DNA of 18,863 bases from Pseudomonadota bacterium (GCA_003242525.1 QGUU01000001.1:1-18863), one strand, 5' to 3'; counted from the first letter of the stretch, positions 6,706-18,863 are shown. Program-made: numbers and translations. The notes: generated by a model from the sequence alone, not told the origin.

Positions 6706-8349
6706 ATGACGATGCCGCATTGTGAGCCGAAAGACCGGAAGCGCCGAGGGGGCGAAGCGCTGTTGGTGGTGTTGCTTGCCGCCGGCTCCACCCTCACCAT
6801 TCCAACCCCGCTCGTAGCCCAGGAACTGGCGCTGCGCGCCCAAACACTGGATTCGCAAGCCCAGCCGGGCGCCGAGTCGGCAATTGTCGTGCCCTACGAG
6901 CTGGCCAGCGCCGGCGCCGTTCCCGACCCGCAGGACACGGCAGAGACCGGCCTTGACGACGATCCCCCGATTTTCCCCCCTGATGGATTCGATCAAGAGC
7001 AGGCGCAACGCCCTGCGCGTGCTGCTAGGGCAACCGCCAGCACGCCAGAGACCACTTCCACTGCGCGGCGCTCCCTGGATGTGCAGGAAGACGGGACGGC
7101 AAACGCCGGACCCAACCGGCGCGCCCGTACGCTGGACAGTGAGGAGCGGCAGCCGCTCGACCCCCGCGCTGAACGCACCGGGTCCATAGAGGGGTTTTCG
7201 CCGCGAACGGAGGAAGACCCCTATGCCCCGGTCGGCATTCGGGCCGGCACCTTCATCTTGCGCCCCTCCATTGAGGAAGGCGTAACGGCCACAAACAATG
7301 CCGACGCCAGCCCGGGGGGTCGCTCGGCCGTGCTTTCGGAAACGACGTTGCGCCTCAACGCAGCTTCCGATTGGGCCCTCCATTCGGCAACGATCGACGG
7401 CTATGTCACCTTTCGCAAATCGCTGTCCGGCCAGGACACGCAGGATATCCGCGGCCGCGTGGACGGAACGCTCAACCTCGAACTCGACCATGATTGGCGC
7501 GCCACAGCCCGGCTCGGCTACGAGGCCGCGCCGGAATCGGCGTCCTCGCCGGTGCCGCTGCCGAGCACGGCCGACCGGCCACTGCATCAGGTAATCGAGG
7601 GAAGCCTGGGCATAGAGAAGGGTGTCGGCAAGGCGCGATTGGGCCTGACCGGTGCCGTCGAGCGCGACCTCTATGGCGATGCGGATCTGAGTGGCGGCGG
7701 GACATTGTCCCAGAAGGACCGGAACTCAACGCTCTACTCCGCCACTCTTCGGGGCGGCTACGCAATTTCGCCGGCCTTGATCCCATTCGCGGAGGTGGAG
7801 GTCGGCCGCCGCGCCTATGACGAGCGCGTGGATGCGGCCGGCTACCAGCGTTCGGCGGACCGGCTGCGCATCCATGGTGGAACGGAATTCGATCTCGGCG
7901 AGAAGCTCAACGGCGAGTTTTCGCTTGGCTGGGTACGGGAAGCGCTGGACGATGATCGTCTGCCCGCAATCTCCGGCCTCTCCGTCGATGCGGATATCCG
8001 ATGGTCTCCTGAACGCGGCACGACGATCGGCCTGCGCGGAACCACGACGGTGGAGGGCACGACTACCGCCGCAGAGAGCGGCTCGATCCTTTATTCGGGC
8101 CGGCTGACGGCGGAGCGAAGCATCCGTTCCAACCTCACAGCGAACGCGGCGCTCGGCGCGGACTGGCGCGACTATGCCGGCTCGAACGGCCATGACCGGA
8201 TTCTCAGCGCAGAAGCCGGCCTGACCTGGTGGCTGAACCGCTACGCCGGCCTCACCACGCGCCTGCGCTACGAGACCCAGACCAGCAACCTGCCCGGCCG
8301 CGACTACGACGCGACAAGCCTCTTCCTTGGTCTGAAGGTGCAGCGCTGA
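6706..8349 (+). CDS. Outer membrane beta-barrel protein (putative porin-like, role unknown)
   Basis: This 547-aa protein starts with a basic stretch (residues 8-15) and a hydrophobic signal ending near VAQE (about 37-40). A long low-complexity region follows (about 41-175), rich in Ala, Pro, Asp, Glu and Thr and probably disordered. From GIRAGTFILRPSIEEG (178) to the C terminus there are alternating amphipathic strands such as DWRATARLGYEA, KARLGLTGAVERDLYG, TLRGGYAISPALIPFAEVEVGRRAY and AGLTTRLRYETQ, typical of a barrel. It resembles uncharacterised alphaproteobacterial beta-barrel porins of the OMP_b-brl/BBP2 type; I recall this family rather than having searched it. The last residues (GLKVQR) lack the usual terminal aromatic BAM signal, although FLGL sits just before. 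A second ATG lies at 6712. The substrate is unknown. Confidence 0.75.
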   Translation: MTMPHCEPKDRKRRGGEALLVVLLAAGSTLTIPTPLVAQELALRAQTLDSQAQPGAESAIVVPYELASAGAVPDPQDTAETGLDDDPPIFPPDGFDQEQAQRPARAARATASTPETTSTARRSLDVQEDGTANAGPNRRARTLDSEERQPLDPRAERTGSIEGFSPRTEEDPYAPVGIRAGTFILRPSIEEGVTATNNADASPGGRSAVLSETTLRLNAASDWALHSATIDGYVTFRKSLSGQDTQDIRGRVDGTLNLELDHDWRATARLGYEAAPESASSPVPLPSTADRPLHQVIEGSLGIEKGVGKARLGLTGAVERDLYGDADLSGGGTLSQKDRNSTLYSATLRGGYAISPALIPFAEVEVGRRAYDERVDAAGYQRSADRLRIHGGTEFDLGEKLNGEFSLGWVREALDDDRLPAISGLSVDADIRWSPERGTTIGLRGTTTVEGTTTAAESGSILYSGRLTAERSIRSNLTANAALGADWRDYAGSNGHDRILSAEAGLTWWLNRYAGLTTRLRYETQTSNLPGRDYDATSLFLGLKVQR

Positions 8350-8360
8350 GGCGACACGCA

Positions 8361-8381
8361 CCCCGTCTCGGGAGGACGGGG
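8361..8381. terminator. Bidirectional terminator-like hairpin between the barrel gene and galU
   Basis: CCCCGTC (8361-8367) and GACGGGG (8375-8381) form a perfect 7-bp stem with a 7-nt loop, centred in the 48-bp gap between two convergent stop codons. Its position makes it a natural terminator for both genes, though neither side carries a T-run. Confidence 0.6.
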
Positions 8382-8397
8382 CCACTGCCGATGGGGA

Positions 8398-9300
8398 TCA
8401 ACCGACGGCGCGGCGCCCGTCCGGAGCCATCTCATCAAGCAATTCGCGAATGATGCCGGCCATGTTGTGGTTGATGTCCCTGCGCCAAAGCGCAAAGGCG
8501 ACATTCGCCTCGACGAAACCTTCCGGCGAGCCGCAGTCAAAGGTGCGACCCTGATAGTGGTAGCCATAGAAAGCCTGGTGTTTCTGCAGCTTCAACATGG
8601 CATCGGTGAGCTGGATTTCGTTGCCCGCGCCCTTCTCCTGGCTTTCCAGTATCGAGAAGATCTCCGGCTGGAGAATGTAGCGGCCATTGATGAAGAGGTT
8701 GGACGGAGCCGTGCCCGGATTCGGCTTCTCCACCATTTCGGTGATCCGAAAGCCCGTATGGATCGTTTCGCCACGGCCCACGATGCCATACTTATGCGTC
8801 TCGGCTGGGTCACATTCCTGAACCGCGATGATGTTGTTGCCGGTCTCTTCGTAGAGTTCCACCATCGCCTTCATGCAGCTTTTTTCCGACTGCATGATCA
8901 TGTCCGGCAAGAGCAGCGCAAACGGTTCGTCGCCAACCAGTTCGCGCGCGCACCACACGGCGTGGCCCAGGCCCAGCGGCACCTGCTGGCGAGTGAAGCT
9001 GGTCTGGCCCGGCACGGGCTGCAACCGCTGGAGCAGTTCGAGCTGGTCGTTTTTGCCACGCTGCGCAAGCGTATCATAGAGTTCGAACTGAATGTCGAAA
9101 TGGTCTTCGATGACGCCCTTGTTGCGGCCGGTCACGAAGATGAAATGTTCGATGCCGGCTTCGCGCGCCTCATCCACCACATATTGAATCACTGGCCTGT
9201 CCACCACGGTCAGCATTTCCTTGGGTATGGCCTTGGTGGCGGGAAGAAAGCGTGTGCCGAGACCGGCTACCGGAAAGACTGCCTTGCGAACTCTTTTCAT
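8398..9300 (-). CDS. galU: UTP-glucose-1-phosphate uridylyltransferase
   Basis: GalU makes UDP-glucose from UTP and glucose 1-phosphate in the cytoplasm, feeding exopolysaccharide, lipopolysaccharide and cyclic glucan synthesis. The 300-aa protein begins [19 protein letters not shown] with the nucleotide-binding loop and catalytic Lys region (residues 7-28). It continues with VPLGLGHAV (107-115), the metal-site LPDM (131-134), MVEKP (189-193), GNEIQLTDA (226-234) and FDCGSPEGF (254-262). This is the full bacterial GalU set at the usual length. A TTG at 9330 would add ten residues, but the ATG at 9300 matches where the family begins. No strong ribosome-binding site is visible. It runs divergently from the transglycosylase gene across 426 bp and ends against the barrel gene. 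Confidence 0.96.
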   Translation of the reverse strand: MKRVRKAVFPVAGLGTRFLPATKAIPKEMLTVVDRPVIQYVVDEAREAGIEHFIFVTGRNKGVIEDHFDIQFELYDTLAQRGKNDQLELLQRLQPVPGQTSFTRQQVPLGLGHAVWCARELVGDEPFALLLPDMIMQSEKSCMKAMVELYEETGNNIIAVQECDPAETHKYGIVGRGETIHTGFRITEMVEKPNPGTAPSNLFINGRYILQPEIFSILESQEKGAGNEIQLTDAMLKLQKHQAFYGYHYQGRTFDCGSPEGFVEANVAFALWRRDINHNMAGIIRELLDEMAPDGRRAVG

Positions 9301-9726
9301 CAGTGGTCCGAACCCGTTGATCTGTCCCAAAGGAGTGAGGCCATTGGCCTGGTGAGGGAAGGTGCTTCAAAGCGCCTTCGTGATTCGTTTGCGCGCCGGC
9401 AAGATCCCATCCTGGACGCCGGTCAGCCTTTGAAATGCGAAAGTGACATCCGGACTGTTGGAACGCAGCGCCAACAGCTTTTTCTGGAGGTCCCTTGCCA
9501 TTCTCCCTTGAACATAGTGACGGCCCCGCGACGTGGCAATTATCCAATCGGCGCTGCCGACAATCCCTATGAGGGACATTTTCGCCAGAATCGAGAGGTA
9601 CCGATTGACAGCATGCGCGCATCCATAAGCGCAGGGCAGCTTTTTCGTTCCTTGTGAGCGATGGTAAACTCAATCCTAACGGGTTGCGTACAAAATGCCT
9701 TGCTTCGATGAAGCAGGAGGAAAACG
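9301..9726. other. 426-bp divergent intergenic region between galU and the transglycosylase gene
   Basis: No confident gene lies here. A 70-codon leftward frame (9367-9579) has only moderate third-position G/C, no ribosome-binding site and no family I recognise, so I do not call it. The region holds a candidate leftward promoter (9511-9539) and, at its right end, a 6-bp stem (TGCTTC/GAAGCA, 9701-9715) that runs directly into the AGGAGG at 9715-9720 of the transglycosylase gene. A weak rightward promoter-like pair (TTGTGA at 9652, CCTAAC at 9675) is not convincing. Confidence 0.5.
9511..9539 (-). promoter_or_regulatory. Candidate sigma-70-type promoter toward galU
   Basis: Read on the minus strand, TTGCCA (9539-9534) matches five of six -35 consensus bases. 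TATGTT (9516-9511) matches four of six -10 bases, with an ideal 17-bp spacer. Transcription from here would leave a leader of about 200 nt before galU. This is a consensus match only. Confidence 0.35.
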
Positions 9727-10956
9727 ATGAGCCTTCGCACCACCGTCGGTCGGTTCGCCGCTGCCGCAGTGACAGTCGCCGGCCTGTCGCTGTCTTTGCT
9801 GATGACGGCCCAGCCCGCTCTTGCTGACGCGGGCTTCCGCAACTGGATTGCCAGTTTCCGCTCGGTCGCCATGCAGCACGGCGTTTCGGGCGCCGTGTAC
9901 GACCGGGCTTTCCGCAACATCACGGACATTGACCACGAAGTCCTGCAAAAGGCCCGTCATCAGCCCGAGTTCAAGGCGCCGGTCTGGGACTATTTCGATA
10001 ATCGCGTTCACGAGGAATCTATTGCCACCGGACGCGCAATGGCGCGCAAGTGGAAGCCGTGGCTCGATCGCATCGAGAAGCGCTACGGCGTTGACCGCAA
10101 CATCCTTCTTGCCATCTGGTCGATGGAATCCAACTACGGTGAGATCCTCAAGCGGGACGACGTGATGCGCAATGTCGTGCGCTCGCTGGCCACCTTGGGT
10201 TACGCCGACAAGAAGCGCGCGAAATTTGCCCGCACGCAACTGATTGCGGCACTCAAGATCCTGCAGACGGGCGACATAGACGAAAGCCATCTGCAAGGCT
10301 CCTGGGCGGGCGCCATGGGCCATACCCAGTTCATCCCCACCAGTTACCAGGCCTACGCCGTCGACATGGACGGCAACGGCAAGCGGGACATCTGGAACTC
10401 CGTGCCCGATGCGCTGGCGACGGCTGCGAATCTGCTTCACCGGAATGGCTGGCAAAGCGGCCGCACCTGGGGCTACGAGGTGGTGCTGCCTCCAGGCCGC
10501 AAGTTCCCGGCCGGCACTCTCCCCATTTCCCAGTGGGAGGCCATTGGTGTAAAGCGCGCCAATGGCAAGCCATTCACGAACGGCTCTGATCGAGCCGAAC
10601 TCAAGGTGCCGGATGGGCGCGAAGGGCCTGCCTTCCTGGTCATCAAGAACTTTTCGGTGCTCAAGCGTTACAACAATGCCGACAGATATGCTCTGGCAGT
10701 TGGGCTGCTGGCCGACGAGATCGGGGGCTATGGCGGTCTTGTGAGGGACTGGAACCGGCCCTTCACCAAGCTTTCCTTCGAGGAAAAACAGGAACTGCAG
10801 AAACGTCTCGCCCAGCGCGGCCTTTATGATGGCAAGTTCGACGGCAAGATCGGCTCCGGCTCGAAGGCAGCCATCATGACCTTTCAGGCCCAGATGGGAA
10901 TGAGGCAGGATGGCTATCCCAGCCTTGAAGTGCTGAAGGGGCTTCGCCAGAACTAG
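9727..10956 (+). CDS. MltB-type lytic murein transglycosylase with C-terminal peptidoglycan-binding domain
   Basis: This 409-aa exported enzyme has a signal peptide probably cut after ALA at residue 33. The family 3 lytic transglycosylase (SLT_2) domain spans about 36-335. The catalytic Glu134 lies in IWSMESNYG (130-138), followed by GSWAGAMGHTQFIPTSY (191-207) and a DMDGNGKRDIW loop (213-223) like the Ca2+-binding loop of MltB/Slt35. Residues about 345-405 form a PG_binding_1 domain (LQKRLAQRGLYDGKFDGKIG). It cleaves the MurNAc-GlcNAc bond of peptidoglycan to give 1,6-anhydro products. There is no lipobox, so it is a soluble periplasmic form rather than a lipoprotein like E. coli MltB. A perfect AGGAGG precedes the ATG by 6 bp. 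The DUF459 gene starts 37 bp downstream, so an operon is likely. Confidence 0.93.
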   Translation: MSLRTTVGRFAAAAVTVAGLSLSLLMTAQPALADAGFRNWIASFRSVAMQHGVSGAVYDRAFRNITDIDHEVLQKARHQPEFKAPVWDYFDNRVHEESIATGRAMARKWKPWLDRIEKRYGVDRNILLAIWSMESNYGEILKRDDVMRNVVRSLATLGYADKKRAKFARTQLIAALKILQTGDIDESHLQGSWAGAMGHTQFIPTSYQAYAVDMDGNGKRDIWNSVPDALATAANLLHRNGWQSGRTWGYEVVLPPGRKFPAGTLPISQWEAIGVKRANGKPFTNGSDRAELKVPDGREGPAFLVIKNFSVLKRYNNADRYALAVGLLADEIGGYGGLVRDWNRPFTKLSFEEKQELQKRLAQRGLYDGKFDGKIGSGSKAAIMTFQAQMGMRQDGYPSLEVLKGLRQN

Positions 10957-10993
10957 GCACAGCAATGGCTTGTCCTGAGGCAAGGGAGTTTGC

Positions 10994-12199
10994 GTGGGTA
11001 AAAGGGCGCATTTACGGATAAGCGTTCGACTGGTACTGGCGGCAATTCTGCTTCTGGGCGCCAGTGCCTTCTCCGCGCCTGCCATCGCACAGGAGCGTAC
11101 CGGCTTCGGCTGGTCGCTACGTGAGCTTCTGTTCCCTAGGCGAAGCGAACGCGTCAGGCCGCCCGCTGACCTCAACAAGCCAAGGCCGAAACGGAAAAAA
11201 GCCACCCCGCAAAGAAGTGCAGCGCCCGCGCCTGTAGCACCGCCTGTGGTGAAGAAGGAGCCGGATGCGCGCGTCGTGCTGGTCGTGGGAGACTTCATGG
11301 CCGGTGGTCTCGCGGAGGGTTTGGAAACCATCTTTGCCGAGAATCCGAAGGTGGCCGTGGTAAACCGCACGAAGGGGTCGTCCGGCCTCGTCAGGGACGA
11401 CTTCTACGACTGGCCTCGCGAAATCGGCGCTATCCTGGAAGAGGAAAAGCCCGCCGTGGTCGTCGTGATGCTCGGATCGAACGACCGGCAGGAAATGCGG
11501 ATAGGGGAAACGCGAGAGGTGCCCCGCTCCGACGCATGGACGAAGGAGTATGAAGCGAGGGTCGCAGCCTTGGGCAAGTCGATCGCCGCCGGCAAGGTGC
11601 CGTTGCTGTGGGTAGGTCAGCCCGCATTCAAATCAGCGAAGATGACGTCCGACATGTTGGCATTCAATGCCATTTATCGAGATGCCGCCCAGGCAACGGG
11701 CGGCGAATTCATCGATATCTGGGACGGCTTCACCGATGAGAATGGCGCCTTCGTCACCACCGGACCCGACGTGAACGGCCAACCTGTCCGGCTACGCGCC
11801 AGCGACGGCATCAACATGACTGCGGCCGGCAAGCACAAAATGGCTTTTTATGCGGAGAAGCCGCTGCTCAAGATCCTGGGTCTTTCAACCACTGACGGCA
11901 GCCCTGCCCGCTTCGTTCCGGCAGGCCTCCCGGCGGAAACGGCTCCCGAAGGTCCTGCAACCCCAACCGACCGGACACCGCCAATCCTGCTGAGGGACCC
12001 GGCGCTTGATGGGGGCTCGGAGCTGCTTGGCGCGCTGCCGCCGGCACCCGGCATCCAACCGAACAGTCCTTCGGCCCGGAACGGCCCCGCCTCAGAGCCG
12101 AATCCCGGCCGGGCGGATGATTTCTCCTGGCCACCCCATCCCGGAAAGGATGTCACGGAGAAACCTGCCCCGGACAAGGCGGTGGCCGTCCGGCCGTAG
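10994..12199 (+). CDS. DUF459 family SGNH-like periplasmic protein
   Basis: This 401-aa protein starts at GTG, with AAGGGAG upstream. It has a signal peptide ending near AIAQE (residues 30-34), then a basic Pro/Lys linker (about 50-92). The SGNH-hydrolase-like DUF459 domain (about 93-296) shows VVLVVGDFMAGGLAEGL, NRTKGSSGL (124-132), VVVVMLGSNDRQEM (155-168) and RLRASDGINMTAAGKHKMAFY. A Pro/Ala-rich tail (about 300-401) looks disordered. The Gly (block II) and Asn163 (GSND) of the SGNH fold are present. Where the nucleophile Ser is expected (GDS) there is Phe101, and where the catalytic His is expected (DxxH) there is Asn274. It may therefore bind rather than hydrolyse. Its place after a lytic transglycosylase suggests a cell-wall role; this is inference. 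It is convergent with gltD. Confidence 0.82.
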   Translation: MGKRAHLRISVRLVLAAILLLGASAFSAPAIAQERTGFGWSLRELLFPRRSERVRPPADLNKPRPKRKKATPQRSAAPAPVAPPVVKKEPDARVVLVVGDFMAGGLAEGLETIFAENPKVAVVNRTKGSSGLVRDDFYDWPREIGAILEEEKPAVVVVMLGSNDRQEMRIGETREVPRSDAWTKEYEARVAALGKSIAAGKVPLLWVGQPAFKSAKMTSDMLAFNAIYRDAAQATGGEFIDIWDGFTDENGAFVTTGPDVNGQPVRLRASDGINMTAAGKHKMAFYAEKPLLKILGLSTTDGSPARFVPAGLPAETAPEGPATPTDRTPPILLRDPALDGGSELLGALPPAPGIQPNSPSARNGPASEPNPGRADDFSWPPHPGKDVTEKPAPDKAVAVRP

Positions 12200-12212
12200 C
12201 ACCATTGCCGAT

Positions 12213-12227
12213 GAGCCCAGATGGCTC
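12213..12227. terminator. Small hairpin at the DUF459/gltD convergent junction
   Basis: GAGCC (12213-12217) and GGCTC (12223-12227) form a 5-bp stem with a 5-nt loop in the 76-bp gap between the two convergent stops. CC and GG just outside could add pairs across a mismatch. It is a weak candidate for termination of the DUF459 transcript, and no T-run follows. Confidence 0.3.
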
Positions 12228-12275
12228 GGGGCAAACCGCCGGCCGCGCCTAACGCCGCTTCTCCACGCCTCACCG

Positions 12276-13730
12276 TCAGGCCGGTAGGAGGGTTGAGCCC
12301 ATCAGCGCTTCGTCGATGGCGCGCGCCGCCTGCCTGCCTTCGCGGATTGCCCACACCACCAGCGACTGCCCGCGCCGGACATCGCCGGCCGCCCACAGCC
12401 TGTCTATGTTGGTCTTGTAGTCCCGATCATTCGCCGCCACGTTGCGCGACCGACGCCTGTCGGTGTTGATGTCAATTTTTCCTTCCAGTTCGCTCAGGAC
12501 GCCGTTTTCCAAGGGTCCGGAAAAGCCGATGGCGATGAAGGCGAGATCGGCGCGGATGACGAACTCGGTGCCCGGGACCGGCTCACGTTTCTCGTTCACT
12601 TCGCAGCAGCGAACACCGGTCAATTGACCCTCCTCGCCAATGAACTCCAGAGTAGCTACCTGGAACTCGCGCTCGGCCCCCTCCGCCTGGCTCGACGAGG
12701 TTCGCATCTTGGTCGCCCAGTAGGGCCAGACCGAAAGCTTGTCTTCCTTTTCCGGGGGCTGCGGCCTTATGTCGAGTTGGGTGACTCGCACCGCACCCTG
12801 CCGGAAGGCGGTGCCGATGCAATCCGAGGCGGTGTCGCCGCCGCCGACGACGACAACATGCTGTCCGCTTGCCACGATCGGCTCGGACGGCCAGGCAACC
12901 GACTGGATATCCTCGCCACCAATGCGCCGGTTCTGCTGCACCAGATAGGGCATGGCGTCATGCACGCCGTCGAGATCGCTCCCGGGTATCCCTGCCGGCC
13001 GCGGCTTCTCCGACCCTCCGCAATAAAGCACCGCGTCATAATCGGCGAGAAGCTGGCTCACGGACATGTCGATGCCGACATTGACGCCGCAGAAGAAGCT
13101 CACGCCCTCGCCCTGCATCTGTTCGATGCGGCGGTCGATAAAGTGCTTCTCCAACTTGAAATCGGGGATCCCGTAGCGCAGCAGGCCGCCCGGCCGGCTT
13201 TCACGCTCATAGACATGGACTTCATGACCCGCGCGGCCCAGTTGCTGTGCGGCAGCCATGCCGGCCGGACCGGACCCGATGATCGCGACGCGCTTGCCGG
13301 TCTTCTTCTCCGGCGGATAGGGTCTGATATAGCCGGTCTCATAAGCCTTGTCGGCCAGGGCCTGCTCCACCGTCTTGATGGCGACGGGAATATCCTCAAG
13401 GTTCAGCGTGCAGGCTTCCTCGCAGGGCGCCGGGCAGATCCGTCCGGTGAATTCCGGAAAATTGTTGGTCGAATGCAGGTCGCGGATCGCCTGTTCCCAG
13501 TTCCCGCGATAGACGAGGTCGTTCCAGTCCGGAATCTGGTTATGGATGGGACAGCCCGTCGGACCATGACAGTAGGGAACGCCGCAATCCATGCAGCGCG
13601 CCGCCTGTTTTTCGACCTCCTTGTCCGACATGGGGAACGTGAATTCGCGGAAATGCCGGATTCGGTCCGAAGCCGGCTGGTACTTGTGCACCTGCCGGTC
13701 GATTTCAAGAAACCCTGTCACCTTGCCCAT
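12276..13730 (-). CDS. gltD: Glutamate synthase (NADPH) small subunit
   Basis: GltD takes electrons from NADPH through FAD and passes them by iron-sulfur clusters to GltB, which makes glutamate from 2-oxoglutarate and glutamine. In the 484-aa protein the N-terminal [4Fe-4S] region has Cys46, Cys49, Cys54 and Cys60 (RCMDCGVPYCHGPTGC) and Cys99, Cys103 and Cys107 (RICPAPCEEAC). The FAD-binding GSGPAG lies at 152-157 after KRVAII, the NADPH-binding VVVVGGGDTASDC at 292-304, and the second FAD motif LWAAGDVRRGQS at 445-456. Length is typical. GAGGA five bases before the ATG supports the start. It follows gltB in the same direction after a 182-bp gap, long for partners needed in a complex; that gap contains several hairpins. 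Confidence 0.96.
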   Translation of the reverse strand: MGKVTGFLEIDRQVHKYQPASDRIRHFREFTFPMSDKEVEKQAARCMDCGVPYCHGPTGCPIHNQIPDWNDLVYRGNWEQAIRDLHSTNNFPEFTGRICPAPCEEACTLNLEDIPVAIKTVEQALADKAYETGYIRPYPPEKKTGKRVAIIGSGPAGMAAAQQLGRAGHEVHVYERESRPGGLLRYGIPDFKLEKHFIDRRIEQMQGEGVSFFCGVNVGIDMSVSQLLADYDAVLYCGGSEKPRPAGIPGSDLDGVHDAMPYLVQQNRRIGGEDIQSVAWPSEPIVASGQHVVVVGGGDTASDCIGTAFRQGAVRVTQLDIRPQPPEKEDKLSVWPYWATKMRTSSSQAEGAEREFQVATLEFIGEEGQLTGVRCCEVNEKREPVPGTEFVIRADLAFIAIGFSGPLENGVLSELEGKIDINTDRRRSRNVAANDRDYKTNIDRLWAAGDVRRGQSLVVWAIREGRQAARAIDEALMGSTLLPA

Positions 13731-13912
13731 GGCTATCCTCGGACTTGCGTTCGACCCGCGGCGGTCTACCGCCGGGCGGTCGTGCGCTGTGGAGCGGAAA
13801 TCCGGAGCTGGCCTCCGGCGTTCAAGACCGCGTGCACGGTCGCGTCAATCAGCGCGGGTGCGCCCGGTTTTGAGCGAGGGCGGCACGCCCCTGGGGAAAA
13901 TGGCCAGCCTCA
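13731..13912 (-). other. gltB-gltD intergenic region with four short hairpins
   Basis: No gene is visible in these 182 bp. Four perfect-stem hairpins occur: CGGCGGT/ACCGCCG (13759-13774), CCGGAG/CTCCGG (13802-13818), GACCG/CGGTC (13826-13841) and GGGCG/CGCCC (13878-13890). In transcript order the last named comes first, 23 bases after the gltB stop; the first named sits about 29 bases before the gltD start. None carries a T-run. They could stabilise the gltB 3' end, attenuate gltD or mark mRNA processing. Short G/C palindromes arise easily in GC-rich DNA, so function is unproven. Confidence 0.4.
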
Positions 13913-18652
<4,740 letters not shown>

Positions 18653-18743
18653 CGTCCCTTCCTTCCGTTGCACGCCTTTGCGCTGGCATTCGCTGGGAAG
18701 CGCCGGCCTTCCCGAACGCGCGGGCATTATCCGGACCGGCGTC

Positions 18744-18749
18744 ATCATA
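18744..18749 (-). promoter_or_regulatory. Candidate -10 element of the gltB promoter
   Basis: On the minus strand TATGAT (18749-18744) matches five of six -10 consensus bases, about 92 bp upstream of the gltB start. No -35 hexamer lies 16-18 bp upstream. This would fit a promoter that needs an activator, with the repeat cluster at 18762-18814 just upstream. It is a consensus match only. Confidence 0.3.
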
Positions 18750-18761
18750 CGCTATCCGGGC

Positions 18762-18814
18762 CTGTCATGCGCGCCGAAATAAGACAGCATTACTGTCCTA
18801 AATCGGTATGACAG
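18762..18814. repeat. Nested CTGTC/GACAG inverted repeats upstream of gltB (candidate operator)
   Basis: Four copies of one pentamer occur in 53 bp: CTGTCAT (18762-18768), GACAG (18783-18787), CTGTC (18793-18797) and ATGACAG (18808-18814). The outer pair is a perfect 7-bp inverted repeat, and the inner pair is an inverted repeat with a 5-bp centre. They lie 110-162 bp upstream of the gltB ATG, just upstream of the candidate -10. Paired symmetric half-sites suggest a dimeric regulator; which one cannot be told from sequence. Confidence 0.45.
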
Positions 18815-18863
18815 AAATCCGGTCAGCTCACAAGATCGATTCGTAAAAAAATGCATGCGATGG

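Noticed and set aside
9367..9579. 70-codon leftward frame in the galU/transglycosylase gap
   Set aside because: No ribosome-binding site, no recognised family, only moderate third-position G/C, and a candidate promoter lies within it. Kept as a note in the intergenic entry, not as a gene.
8467..9657. 396-codon plus-strand frame opposite galU
   Set aside because: It is antisense to a complete galU and runs into the intergenic region without a matching start signal or domain.
9676..11370. 564-codon minus-strand frame across the transglycosylase and DUF459 genes
   Set aside because: It overlaps two well-supported genes and their intergenic gap antisense, with no recognisable motif; a composition shadow.

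Overview
This 18.9-kb window reads as an ordinary chromosomal core segment of an alphaproteobacterium in the Hyphomicrobiales (Rhizobiales), most likely Phyllobacteriaceae or a Mesorhizobium/Brucella relative. The reasons are high GC with strong G/C bias at third codon positions, an Omp10-type lipoprotein, the end of a homospermidine synthase, and a galU / lytic transglycosylase / DUF459 / gltD / gltB block typical of this group. The genus call is inference. I see no tRNA, rRNA, CRISPR array, insertion sequence, prophage or plasmid function, and no clear foreign DNA.

Layout. 1-287 holds the C-terminal end of homospermidine synthase, whose frame is blocked by a stop at 9-11. 373-5547 is a rightward series: omp10, a periplasmic 5'-nucleotidase with a C-terminal LysM-like domain, ferrochelatase (hemH), a stomatin-like SPFH protein (qmcA) and its NfeD partner. 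kdsD (leftward, 5570-6571) meets nfeD tail to tail and is divergent from a 547-aa outer-membrane beta-barrel protein (6706-8349). galU (leftward, 8398-9300) meets the barrel gene tail to tail across a clean 7-bp hairpin. A 426-bp divergent region then leads into an MltB-type lytic transglycosylase and a DUF459 SGNH-like protein, a rightward pair 37 bp apart. These converge on gltD, which follows gltB in a leftward glutamate synthase operon (13913-18652, then 12276-13730). The gltB upstream region fills the right edge.

How the genes fit together. Much of the window serves the cell envelope. kdsD makes arabinose-5-phosphate for the Kdo of lipopolysaccharide. galU makes UDP-glucose for surface polysaccharides. 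The transglycosylase and possibly the DUF459 protein act on or near peptidoglycan. Omp10, the barrel protein and the LysM nucleotidase belong to the outer membrane or periplasm, and QmcA/NfeD to inner-membrane upkeep. hemH ends heme synthesis, and gltBD is the GOGAT half of ammonia assimilation.

I found no convincing new multi-gene system. The items most worth a second look are: (1) nested CTGTC/GACAG repeats upstream of gltB; (2) four short hairpins in the 182-bp gltB-gltD gap; (3) a DUF459 protein that appears to lack the SGNH nucleophile serine and histidine; (4) the LysM fusion on the 5'-nucleotidase; (5) the interrupted homospermidine synthase.
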